DNA of 64,000 nucleotides from assembly GCA_019120175.1 (NCBI GenBank), contig DWVP01000023.1, positions 1 to 64,000 on the forward strand. Direction: 5' to 3'. Shown piece after piece: positions 34,771 to 43,678 of this stretch. Origin of the DNA: Candidatus Corynebacterium faecigallinarum (GTDB taxonomy: Bacteria; Actinomycetota; Actinomycetes; Mycobacteriales; Mycobacteriaceae). The stretch's first letter is position 1. Every line of letters begins with the position of its first letter. The translations under genes were made by a program, and so were the position numbers. The notes under the pieces were generated by a model. The model had not been told where the DNA came from. It did no database searches and saw only the letters and a program-made list of their open reading frames with translations.

Positions 34771-34829
34771 ATCGAACCCCAGACCTTTGCATTGCGAACG
34801 CAACGCTCTACCAACTGAGCTATAGCCCC
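34757..34829 (-). tRNA. tRNA-Ala(CGC)
   Basis: This 73-nt cloverleaf on the minus strand has acceptor GGGGCTA/TAGCTCC, D-arm GCTC...GAGC, anticodon stem TTGCG/TGCAA with loop TTCGCAA (anticodon CGC) and T-arm TGGGG TTCGATT CCCCA. CCA is not encoded. Its 3' end is the attachment site of the island. Confidence 0.95.
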
Positions 34830-35163
34830 GTGCAACAGGGAATATCGTACACCCGCCCCCGGTACGGTCACCAAACCGGATGCGGGGCGTGTCTTCCAGC
34901 TCCCGGCCTTCACCACGGCACCTCGGCGGATTCCTCACGGACCCGACCTAGACCCCACCCAGGCTCCGCCCAGTCTCCCCCCGGAGATGACCACGTCGGT
35001 GAAAGTTGTCCACATGTCCGTGCCCTGTGTGTACAGCGGCCGCCGAGCGCCGTGGAGTTATCCACAGCGTCGTGCGGTGTCCACACGTCCGGCGCGGAGC
35101 GCCACAGGCGCCGGCGGTGGTCATCGACACGCTTCGGGTAGGACGCACCGGCCCGGACGTGCG
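34830..35163. other. Intergenic region with three DnaA-box-like sequences
   Basis: It contains TTGTCCACA (35006-35014), a perfect TTATCCACA (35058-35066) and GTGTCCACA (35077-35085) within 80 bp, all in the same orientation. No gene is seen. They lie 20 kb from oriC. Confidence 0.5.
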
Positions 35164-35200
35164 GGAGCCCCGCCCCACCATGTGGTGGGACGGGGCTCGG
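35164..35200 (-). terminator. Terminator of peptide gene 1
   Basis: GAGCCCCGTCCCACC pairs with GGTGGGGCGGGGCTC on the minus strand, 34 bp after the peptide stop. Confidence 0.75.
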
Positions 35201-35233
35201 AGGTGTACTCACATCCCCGTGGGGATGGGAGTC

Positions 35234-35359
35234 TTAGCCCTCGCCGCCGGCAGCGTCGGCACCGTTGAACACAGCGGCGACGGCGTCAACGAAGCCGTTG
35301 ATGCCGTCCTGCAGCAGGCCGACGACTTCGGTGAAGAAAGTAGAGATGGTATCGATCAC
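35234..35359 (-). CDS. Amphipathic small peptide, copy 1 (putative channel-forming peptide)
   Basis: This 41-aa peptide begins MIDTISTFFTEVVGLLQDG and continues INGFVDAVAAVFNGADAAGGEG. Hydrophobic residues recur every three to four positions and the net charge is negative, as in PorA/PorH-type peptides that form corynebacterial outer-membrane channels without a signal peptide. The start is GTG 35359, eight bases after GAAAGGA, and it lies inside the palindrome GATCACCTGTGATC. A strong terminator follows. It is paralogous to the gene at 35786-35902. Homology to named porins was not shown; a secreted PSM- or bacteriocin-like peptide is the alternative. Confidence 0.65.
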   Translation of the reverse strand: MIDTISTFFTEVVGLLQDGINGFVDAVAAVFNGADAAGGEG

Positions 35360-35367
35360 AGGTGATC
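35354..35367. promoter_or_regulatory. Perfect palindrome GATCACCTGTGATC over the start codon of peptide gene 1
   Basis: The 14-bp dyad includes the GTG start codon and touches the ribosome site. The paralogue has the same dyad with CC in the centre (35897-35910). Confidence 0.6.
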
Positions 35368-35711
35368 ATCCTTTCAGTACGACTCTGGAGCGAGGGGTTG
35401 TTCGCTCTCCCCAACAACGCTAGGAAAGTAGTCGAGGGCACGCAATGACATCACAGCTGAAGTCCCCCAGGCCGGTGGGGCCACACCCCGTCTTCGCAGG
35501 ACAGGTGGCACAGCGTTCGCGTAGCGACGGTATCCACACAACTTTCCGCTTTGGGACTATCGAGTTCACCAGCCACTTTTCGGTGATGGCGAGGTGAGTA
35601 CCCACGTTCACCAGCACCGGCCCCTGTCAGGTCCGCATCCCATCATCGGTTACCTCGATTCCCCATCGGACGTCCCGGGGATAGCTCCAAGACCGACCGC
35701 GTCTCGGACAT
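35368..35711. promoter_or_regulatory. Upstream region of peptide gene 1
   Basis: This roughly 340-bp stretch must hold the gene's own promoter, because the next gene upstream ends in a terminator at 35712-35751. GTATCCACA, a one-off DnaA box, occurs near 35529. No open frame was found. Confidence 0.35.
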
Positions 35712-35751
35712 GCGCGGACCCCGTTGCACCATGAGGTGCAACGGGGTCCGC
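35712..35751 (-). terminator. Terminator of peptide gene 2
   Basis: CGCGGACCCCGTTGCACC pairs perfectly with its complement around a 4-nt loop on the minus strand. Confidence 0.8.
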
Positions 35752-35785
35752 GGGTTTCACTCACATCCCCGAGGGGAGGAGAGAT

Positions 35786-35902
35786 CTACTCAGCCTCAGG
35801 CGCACCGTTGAACACAGCGGCGACGGCCTCAACGAAGCCGTTGATGCCGGTCTGCAGCAGCTCGACGACGGTGGAGAAGAAGTCAGCGATGGTATCGATC
35901 AC
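35786..35902 (-). CDS. Amphipathic small peptide, copy 2 (putative channel-forming peptide)
   Basis: This 38-aa paralogue of copy 1 begins MIDTIADFFSTVVELLQTG and ends INGFVEAVAAVFNGAPEAE. Nearly all changes between the two are conservative or synonymous, so both are under selection. The start GTG 35902 has GAAAGGA at the same spacing and the same overlapping palindrome. It has no signal peptide and no cysteine. It is encoded as a single-gene unit with its own terminator. The function is as for copy 1: probably a membrane-active peptide of the mycolate outer membrane, by inference. Confidence 0.65.
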   Translation of the reverse strand: MIDTIADFFSTVVELLQTGINGFVEAVAAVFNGAPEAE

Positions 35903-35910
35903 GGGTGATC
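35897..35910. promoter_or_regulatory. Perfect palindrome GATCACCCGTGATC over the start codon of peptide gene 2
   Basis: The dyad matches the one at peptide gene 1 in position and sequence and encloses the GTG start. Confidence 0.6.
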
Positions 35911-36241
35911 ATCCTTTCAGGAAAGTCAGTGGAGCGACGAGGTTGTTTCGCTCTCGGAAACCACCGTACGGAGGCACTACATCTGGTGCAACGAATCCTG
36001 AGAGTTCTTTCCCCCGGATAGGTGCTCCACGTTTGCGACACCGCAGGTCAAACCACACAGCGGCCGGACTTCATGTATTCCACTATGATCTAACGAAACT
36101 AGTAATACGATTGCACGAGAAACCCATTTAGCGCTAGTTTATGAAGTACTAGGCTTCATACCCCTAGGGGCATATTGGTTTCACAGATACGCCCGGCCGC
36201 GCCTGCCACAGGATGGATCGCTCGCACAATGTCGCACAGAG
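35911..36241. promoter_or_regulatory. A/T-rich upstream region of peptide gene 2
   Basis: About 330 bp, locally A/T-rich (around 36070-36180), lie between the terminator of the truncated copy and gene 2. They are likely to contain its promoter. CCCCTAGGGG (36162-36171) is a perfect dyad of unknown role. Confidence 0.35.
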
Positions 36242-36279
36242 ACGACCCCCGCCTCACCGTGAGGTGGGACGGGGTTCGT
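36242..36279 (-). terminator. Terminator of truncated peptide copy 3
   Basis: The hairpin CCCCGTCCCACCTCACGGTG, then AGGCGGGGG (minus strand), follows the remnant's stop as in copies 1 and 2. Confidence 0.65.
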
Positions 36280-36314
36280 GGACTTCGCTCAGCTACCGAA
36301 TGGACGAGAAGCTG

Positions 36315-36410
36315 CTAGCTAGAGCTCTCGGTGCCGCCTTCGGCCTCGGTAGCACCGCCGCCGGTAAGACTGCCGGCGATGGCGTCGACGAGGCCGTTAG
36401 TGCAATTTTG
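36315..36410 (-). pseudogene. Truncated small-peptide gene, copy 3 (3' half only)
   Basis: The minus strand reads NGLVDAIAGSLTGGGATEAE then GGTESSS and TAG. This aligns with the C-terminal halves of copies 1 and 2 (NGFV-DAVAAVFNGA). The N-terminal half and the ribosome site are missing. Upstream sequence runs almost directly into the terminator of the next peptide gene, so a deletion removed the 5' half together with its promoter. Confidence 0.65.
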
Positions 36411-36442
36411 ACAGTCCAATATCTGCCACCGCCAGACGCGGA

Positions 36443-36473
36443 AAACCCGTTCCACCAGAGGGCGGAACGGGTC
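36443..36473 (-). terminator. Terminator of peptide gene 4
   Basis: ACCCGTTCCGCC pairs with GGTGGAACGGGT, followed by TTTTC on the minus strand. Confidence 0.8.
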
Positions 36474-36510
36474 AGATCAGAGATTTCGGATCCCCGGAGG
36501 GAACGGAAAT

Positions 36511-36609
36511 CTAGATGAAGATGCCGGCGAGGGCGCCGACCAGGCCGACGATGCCGCCGGCGACCAGAGTAACGATGGCGGTGAGGAAGGTTGCGACGAT
36601 GCCAATCAT
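36511..36609 (-). CDS. Hydrophobic small peptide, copy 4 (second type)
   Basis: This 32-aa peptide reads MIGIVATFLTAIVTLVAGG and then IVGLVGALAGIFI. It is almost entirely hydrophobic with regularly spaced glycines. It starts at ATG 36609, eight bases after GAAAGGA. It pairs in type with the gene at 36967-37065 (shared TAIVTL ... G(I/L)xGLVGAxAGIF). The size and lack of signal peptide suit a membrane-inserting channel peptide or a leaderless bacteriocin. Two peptide types side by side would fit a hetero-oligomeric pore like PorA/PorH, but that is inference. Confidence 0.6.
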   Translation of the reverse strand: MIGIVATFLTAIVTLVAGGIVGLVGALAGIFI

Positions 36610-36894
36610 GACGAACGTCCTTTCGATGGTGTGTGCGGAGCGCCGGATGGTTTCGCTCTCAAAATGGATGTTACGCCTACCCCGCGGGGTATCAAACATG
36701 TCCACGGCAAGTTCCCCCCGAAAAGGTGAACTACGTTCATAACCTTGCAGCTAGTAACCGGCAGAACACGTGCTGCAGGTATGTCCCCAGATTCTATGAT
36801 TAGCGCGATATAAACAGGCCAATTGTTTCGAGTGCGTGTGATCATACTCCGCCCCCACCGCCGGGCCCCCGAACCCGAACTTCCCCCAGAAACT
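36610..36894. promoter_or_regulatory. Upstream region of peptide gene 4
   Basis: About 285 bp lie between gene 4 and the terminator of gene 5. They are partly A/T-rich and are the only place for gene 4's promoter. No other feature was recognised. Confidence 0.3.
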
Positions 36895-36930
36895 GAAAAA
36901 CCCGCTGCACCATAATGGTGGAGCGGGTTA
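36895..36930 (-). terminator. Terminator of peptide gene 5
   Basis: AACCCGCTCCACC pairs with GGTGCAGCGGGTT, followed by TTTC on the minus strand. Confidence 0.8.
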
Positions 36931-36966
36931 CCTCAGAAAACTCACAACCCCGAAGGGAAGGGAGAA

Positions 36967-37065
36967 TTAGACGAAGATGCCAGCGATGGCCCCGACCAGG
37001 CCGGTGATGCCCGCCTGCAGCAGGGTGACGATAGCGGTGGCGAAGCCAGAGATGATCTCGATCAT
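36967..37065 (-). CDS. Hydrophobic small peptide, copy 5 (second type)
   Basis: This 32-aa peptide reads MIEIISGFATAIVTLLQAG and then ITGLVGAIAGIFV. It is clearly paralogous to copy 4, and through LLQAGI to copies 1 and 2, which suggests all five descend from one ancestor. ATG 37065 has GAAAGG upstream. It has its own terminator and no signal peptide. The net charge is -1. It is probably a membrane peptide of the mycolate layer; the function is not proven. Confidence 0.6.
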   Translation of the reverse strand: MIEIISGFATAIVTLLQAGITGLVGAIAGIFV

Positions 37066-37393
37066 GATGATGAGCCTTTCGGTAGGTGCTTGATAAAGCA
37101 GGACGTTCTGTCCTGCTGACAGGAATGAATCTACGGCTGATCATTTTGGTCCGCAATATAGAAAATCTGCTGTCCACCCAGCCCTACCCCCGGTGGTATC
37201 TTTTGCGCAGGTAAACAGTGGCAACAGATGTTCGTTACATATAACGGCACAGGTAGAAGCACATGTGCAGGCCTACCCCCACAGCAAGTGAGCCGCCACA
37301 CACGAACGCCCTGAAAGTATTCCAGAGGCTGTGACACCCGGACGTAGAACCACGATTGTGCACCCTCGGAGGAAATACATGGACATAAAAGAA

Positions 37394-37421
37394 AGGCGCG
37401 CACCGTGTGACGGTGCGCGTC
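37394..37421 (-). terminator. Orphan terminator 1
   Basis: GCGCACCGTCACACGGTGCGC on the minus strand, followed by CTTTCTTTTA. Confidence 0.65.
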
Positions 37422-37578
37422 TTCTCTCCGAAAGGAGGGTCCCCATCGACCCTTGACACAGATCCCCTCGCCTGAGGAACTGCGCCTGAAAGAGACCGTA
37501 TCATTCATTTCACTACGGAAACAGGCTTCACAATTACATCCCCCCACCTTGGTGGCACCAAGGGTGCGGCAACGAGAA

Positions 37579-37608
37579 CGGGCGCACACCGTCAACAGTG
37601 TGCGCCCG
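37579..37608 (-). terminator. Orphan terminator 2
   Basis: CGGGCGCACAC pairs with GTGTGCGCCCG around an 8-nt loop. Confidence 0.65.
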
Positions 37609-37859
37609 AATCCGAAAGGTCGTCCCCTTGATGGGACGAGGTCACGAGGGCCATCGCCAGATACCTCCGTGAACCACTTTCATTATGGCCCGAAGCAGCG
37701 CCCGGAGGCACATCACGCGCCGAGTGGGGGTACAGACATCCCCCTGACTGCCCTTACGCCGCGTGTGACCGTCACGCCGGCACCGACGCGGGACACGACG
37801 CTCCCGCAGCCGACACGGCTCACGATGCTGCCAGATCGGCCGGCTGCCCCACCAACGAG

Positions 37860-37893
37860 TGAAGGGCACCTCCCGTGACCGGGAAGTGCCCTC
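37860..37893 (-). terminator. Terminator of tRNA-Ala(TGC)
   Basis: GAGGGCACTTCCCGG pairs with CCTCCCGTG..-flanked GGTGCCCTTC on the minus strand, just past the tRNA. It is the twin of the hairpin at 27558-27593. Confidence 0.65.
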
Positions 37894-37912
37894 TATCTCG
37901 TGTTCACCATTG

Positions 37913-37985
37913 TGGAGCTGAGGGGAATCGAACCCCTGACCTTCTGCTTGCAAAGCAGATGCTCTACCAATTGAGCTACAGCCCC
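37913..37985 (-). tRNA. tRNA-Ala(TGC)
   Basis: A 73-nt cloverleaf on the minus strand with acceptor GGGGCTG/CAGCTCC, anticodon loop TTTGCAA (anticodon TGC) and T-arm AGGGG TTCGATT CCCCT. CCA is not encoded. Confidence 0.95.
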
Positions 37986-38009
37986 GAACATGTACGGGGT
38001 AGGTCGTAC

Positions 38010-38086
38010 TGGTGGGCCTAGGAGGACTTGAACCTCCGACCTCTTCGTTATCAGCGAAGCGCTCTAACCGCCTGAGCTATAGGCCC
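38010..38086 (-). tRNA. tRNA-Ile(GAT)
   Basis: A 77-nt gene on the minus strand including an encoded CCA. The acceptor is GGGCCTA/TAGGCCC, the anticodon loop CTGATAA (anticodon GAT), the T-arm GGAGG TTCAAGT CCTCC. It is placed downstream of gyrA as in other corynebacteria. Confidence 0.95.
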
Positions 38087-38145
38087 GTCGAACAGATGGA
38101 AACTCTACCCAGTCGGTTCATTTCACACAAACCGGCTGGTCAACT

Positions 38146-38627
38146 CTACTTTTTGGACTGATTGCCGGACTGTTCCCCAGCCGTCGCAGCAGTGTCCGCG
38201 TCCTCACCGAAGCCAGCCGCCGCAGCGGTGCTCGGTGCGGCAGCCGAAGCGGCGGCAGGAGCGGCTCCGGAGGCTGCACCACCCTCCACGGCGGCAGCGG
38301 CAGTGTTCTCGTCCTCCACACGGACCTTCAGGCCGCCCACAAGCCCCGCAGAGGCGTTGTAGAGCACCGCCAGCACCGGGGACATCAGAGCCACCACAAC
38401 GACCTCCAGTAGGCCCAGACCGGCCGCCACAGTGAAGTACATCCCGGTACTCACCGCGTCGGCACCCAACAGGTCAGCCAGGAGGTTGTTCATCCGGTCC
38501 CAGATGCCACCGATCCCCATAAGGATGTAGACCAGTGCCGCGGCGACCATCCAGGCCACCCACAGGCACACGCTCAACACCGCGCCCAGCTTCAGGGCGC
38601 TGGCCGGAGAGATCTCCGTGACCGTCC

Positions 38628-38631
<4 letters not shown>
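38146..38631 (-). CDS. DUF3566 transmembrane protein
   Basis: This 161-aa membrane protein has two helices (about 17-42 and 62-95) around MNNLLADLLGADAVSTG. It matches the DUF3566 proteins encoded directly downstream of gyrA in many actinobacteria. The C-terminal 55 residues are Ala-rich and low-complexity. Its start overlaps the gyrA stop by 4 bp, so translation is coupled. The function is unknown; placement suggests co-expression with gyrase. Confidence 0.85.
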
Positions 38632-41129
<2,498 letters not shown>

Positions 41130-41251
41130 TTCGTTCGCGTTCCCTTCTAGAAGACTAGGTGGTAGACCCGGCCATCTTACCACCTCATGGGCTAATTCCG
41201 GGGCAGGTGCGTAGGATGGTCGCGACACCAACGAGACAGGAGAGGCTTTCC

Positions 41252-42127
41252 ATGGCTGATGAGCCCGATACGTCCCGCCGCTCACGTCCCGCCCGCCCCG
41301 CCCACTCCGGGACCGTCACCGCGACCTCGTGGATCTCCCCCGACATGATCCGTGTGACCCTGGCCGTGGACGACTCCGCCGGCTTCTCCTACGAGGGCCT
41401 GACCGAGACCGACCACTACGTGAAGCTGTTGTTCCCGCCGGAAGAGGCGTCCTACTCCTGGCCCTTCGACCCCGCTGCGGTGCGCGAGGAACTGCCACGT
41501 GACCAGTGGCCGGTCACCCGCACGTACACACTGCGCAGCTGGGATGCGGCCGCCGGCACCGTGGACATCGACTTCGTCGCACACGGCGACACCGGACTGG
41601 CCGGGCCGTGGGCCGCAGCAGCATCAGTCGGGGATCAGATCGGGTTCATGGGGCCGGGTGGGGCATGGCACCCCGAGGGTGACGTGGTTTACGTCGGTGA
41701 CGAGGCCGCCGCTCCCGCCATCTTTGCCGGGATCGAGGCCATGCCGGGGGATGCGACGGCGGTGGCCTACTTGGAGATCGAGAAAGCTGACTCTCGGCTG
41801 GCTGCGCCCTCCCACCCCGGGCTGACGCTGCACTGGGTCGAGCGCGACGGAGCCACCCACGGCACCGAGCTGGTGCGTGCGGTGACCGAGGCATCACTGC
41901 CCGCGGAGGGGACGCGGTGGTTCATCCACGGTGTGGCGGAGATGATCCGTGACCTGCGGCGCTTCCTGTTCGTGGAGAACGGTGTGCCGAAGTCTGATGT
42001 GTCGATCTCCGGGTACTGGCGCCTGGGCATGGTCGAGGACGAGTGGCAGGCCTCGAAGCGGGAGTTCAACGAGGAGATCGAGGCTGCGGAGGCCGCTGCC
42101 GCTGAGGCCGCGGGGAACTACAACTAG
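41252..42127 (+). CDS. Siderophore-interacting protein (ferric-chelate reductase family)
   Basis: This 291-aa cytoplasmic flavoprotein of the ViuB/SIP family has an N-terminal FAD-binding barrel (residues 18-140, with RTYTLRSWD as the flavin-binding RxYT/S motif) and a C-terminal NAD(P)H-domain (145-275, with VYVGDEAAAPAI and FIHGVAEMIRDLRRFL). It would reduce and release iron from imported ferric siderophores. ATG 41252 follows AGGAGAGG. It is divergent from gyrA. The last 20 residues are an Ala/Glu helix. No clear DtxR box was seen just upstream. Confidence 0.9.
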   Translation: MADEPDTSRRSRPARPAHSGTVTATSWISPDMIRVTLAVDDSAGFSYEGLTETDHYVKLLFPPEEASYSWPFDPAAVREELPRDQWPVTRTYTLRSWDAAAGTVDIDFVAHGDTGLAGPWAAAASVGDQIGFMGPGGAWHPEGDVVYVGDEAAAPAIFAGIEAMPGDATAVAYLEIEKADSRLAAPSHPGLTLHWVERDGATHGTELVRAVTEASLPAEGTRWFIHGVAEMIRDLRRFLFVENGVPKSDVSISGYWRLGMVEDEWQASKREFNEEIEAAEAAAAEAAGNYN

Positions 42128-42188
42128 GCGGCCGGGGCCGGGCGGCCGGGAACGAGGTCCACTAGGCGGCCGGGGCCGGGCGGCCGGG
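42123..42188. repeat. GC-rich direct repeat (two 28-bp copies)
   Basis: Identical 28-bp units at 42123-42150 and 42161-42188 start with ACTAGGCGGCCGG. The first spans the stop codon of the siderophore-interacting protein gene. Confidence 0.9.
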
Positions 42189-42191
42189 CAG

Positions 42192-42239
42192 TCCTGGCCT
42201 CCTGGCCTCCTGGCCTCCTGGCCTCCTGGCCTCCTGGCG
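42192..42239. repeat. Tandem octamer array, TCCTGGCC
   Basis: Five exact copies and a partial sixth lie head to tail in the intergenic region. Confidence 0.95.
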
Positions 42240-42319
42240 AGTAGCCTGCAATGCCATGATCCCCTGAACAGGTACTTTATCCCGGTCCACGCGCTCCGTG
42301 GGCCCACTCTCCCGCGGAT

Positions 42320-42386
42320 GTCGGAAAGGTGGGATCAATCGATGGTGTTCGGGCTGAATGCCAGCGATTGATCCCACCTTTCCGAC
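42320..42386. repeat. Intergenic hairpin repeat, family B, copy 1
   Basis: A perfect 22-bp inverted repeat (arm starting GTCGGAAAGGTGGGATC) has a 23-nt loop and lies between convergent genes. A degenerate relative lies at 50713-50780. It may serve as a bidirectional terminator. Confidence 0.75.
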
Positions 42387-42484
42387 AGGCAGCCAGGCAT
42401 GGAGTCGGCATGGGGTCGGCATGGAGCCTGGGTTAGGGGTGTGGACGTGGGGTGTCCAGGTCTACTCCCCGGGGACTCGCTGAA

Positions 42485-42916
42485 TCAGGCGGCAGTGTAG
42501 AGGAACTCGCGCTGCTCGGGGGCGATGTCGCCCACGGTGCGGCCCAGCACGTGAAGCAGGGCCACGGCATGCTCGCCGGCGTCGAACTCCTGGTAGAGCG
42601 TGGTGGACAGATGAACAGATGCCCCGTCCACCAGGGCGCTGCCATCGCAGTCGGCGGTCAGCGAGTGGTGGATGTTGGCGACACCGATGGTCTGCAGCGG
42701 GTTGAGCACCGAGATACCCAGTCGCGGGGCGGTGCGCAGCTCATGCCAGGCCGGATCGTCGGTCGGGATGCGCACGGAGACGAGGCCGGGGGCGAGACCT
42801 TCGTCGAAGTAGGAATCGATCACCACGCACATCATGCGGCCCCGGACCTCCGCGGCCAGGACGGCCAGCGGAAGTCGGGTCGGCGCGGATGATGGTGCCG
42901 TGAGTGTCGTAGTCAT
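42485..42916 (-). CDS. Flavin reductase-like (FMN-binding split barrel) protein
   Basis: This 143-aa protein has the strand pattern and segments (LVSVRIPTDDPAWHELRTAP, then RLGISVLNPLQTIGVAN) of flavin reductase-like split-barrel proteins. These supply FMNH2 to monooxygenases or act on flavins. ATG 42916 is the start. Two AGAC-N6-GTCT palindromes lie just upstream (42927 and 43007) and a third precedes the FMN-monooxygenase pseudogene/ROK region at 49423, hinting at a shared regulator. Family assignment is moderate. Confidence 0.5.
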   Translation of the reverse strand: MTTTLTAPSSAPTRLPLAVLAAEVRGRMMCVVIDSYFDEGLAPGLVSVRIPTDDPAWHELRTAPRLGISVLNPLQTIGVANIHHSLTADCDGSALVDGASVHLSTTLYQEFDAGEHAVALLHVLGRTVGDIAPEQREFLYTAA

Positions 42917-42926
42917 GTCGACTAGT

Positions 42927-42940
42927 AGACCACTCTGTCT
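42927..42940. promoter_or_regulatory. Operator-like palindrome AGACCACTCTGTCT
   Basis: An AGAC-N6-GTCT dyad lies 10 bp upstream of the flavin reductase-like start. The same form recurs at 43007-43020 and 49423-49436. Confidence 0.5.
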
Positions 42941-43006
42941 GCCAAAGCGCAAGTACCGATCTGTCTACTATTGATGTATTCGCAGGTGAGACGGTGAAAA
43001 TATCCT

Positions 43007-43020
43007 AGACCAAGCTGTCT
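43007..43020. promoter_or_regulatory. Operator-like palindrome AGACCAAGCTGTCT
   Basis: A second AGAC-N6-GTCT dyad in the same intergenic region, 80 bp from the first. Confidence 0.5.
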
Positions 43021-43036
43021 GTTTACGGGGCTCCTG

Positions 43037-43555
43037 CTACGTCTTCAACGGTGCCCAGCGACCGTTCTCGGTCTCGGTCAGTCCGTCGAGACTGATGAGT
43101 TCCTCGGTGTTCGCAAGGTTCGACACCAGCCCGGTGAACGATGCAGTGACCGTGAGATCGACCCGGTAGATACCGAGTCCATCGAGATCCCCGGACATGC
43201 TGATCCGCAGCTCCACCTGGGGTGGACCGGCACCCCCTACTCCGCCATCTCCGCTACCTCCCGCGGCTTCTGCGATGCCCAGGACCTGCACGGACAGCGT
43301 CCCCATCCGGTGGTGGACGCCCGCGTGGTACACCGAGGGTTCGGGACCGGTGCCGTCGGTATAGCACTCAACATCCGTCAACGACAGGGAGACCAGGTCA
43401 CGCCGCGTACGGCCCGTGAAGGGGATCCACTCGACACCGACGGCGACGTCCTCCTCCCATTCCTCCTCGTCGTCGCTGCATTCGACATATTCGTACTCGA
43501 CGTCGACCGCAAAGGCCACGGCCGGAGAGAGGCCCGTGAGGGGATTCTCGATCAC
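43037..43555 (-). CDS. Hypothetical acidic protein
   Basis: This 172-aa protein starts at GTG 43555. It is acidic (DDEEEWEEDV near residue 30) with beta-rich-looking segments and a Gly-rich loop at about 98-112 (EAAGGSGDGGVGGAG). It has no signal peptide or membrane helix and no recognised family. It sits between the isochorismatase and the flavin reductase-like gene on the same strand. Confidence 0.45.
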   Translation of the reverse strand: MIENPLTGLSPAVAFAVDVEYEYVECSDDEEEWEEDVAVGVEWIPFTGRTRRDLVSLSLTDVECYTDGTGPEPSVYHAGVHHRMGTLSVQVLGIAEAAGGSGDGGVGGAGPPQVELRISMSGDLDGLGIYRVDLTVTASFTGLVSNLANTEELISLDGLTETENGRWAPLKT

Positions 43556-43678
43556 GTAGAGGTAACAGGCAGCGTCGGTGGGACGGATATCGTCGGAGCG
43601 GAGATCGGTGTCCGTGTCACGATTCTAGGGAATTCACCGGCGAAGATGCGGTGGGTGTGACTGGGTGTGACAGCGAGG

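Larger units (their letters stand above)
37066..37912. other. Region with two orphan terminators right of the peptide array
   Basis: About 850 bp without a convincing gene contain two minus-strand hairpins (37394-37421 and 37579-37608). Each is preceded by a CCTTTCGG element like the post-stop sequences of the peptide genes, but no peptide frame lies upstream of either. They may mark lost copies. The terminator of tRNA-Ala(TGC) lies at 37860-37893. Confidence 0.4.

Noticed and set aside
35160..37610. The repeated hairpins considered as a CRISPR array
   Set aside because: The units differ in sequence, lie 250-550 bp apart and each follows a stop codon; they are terminators.
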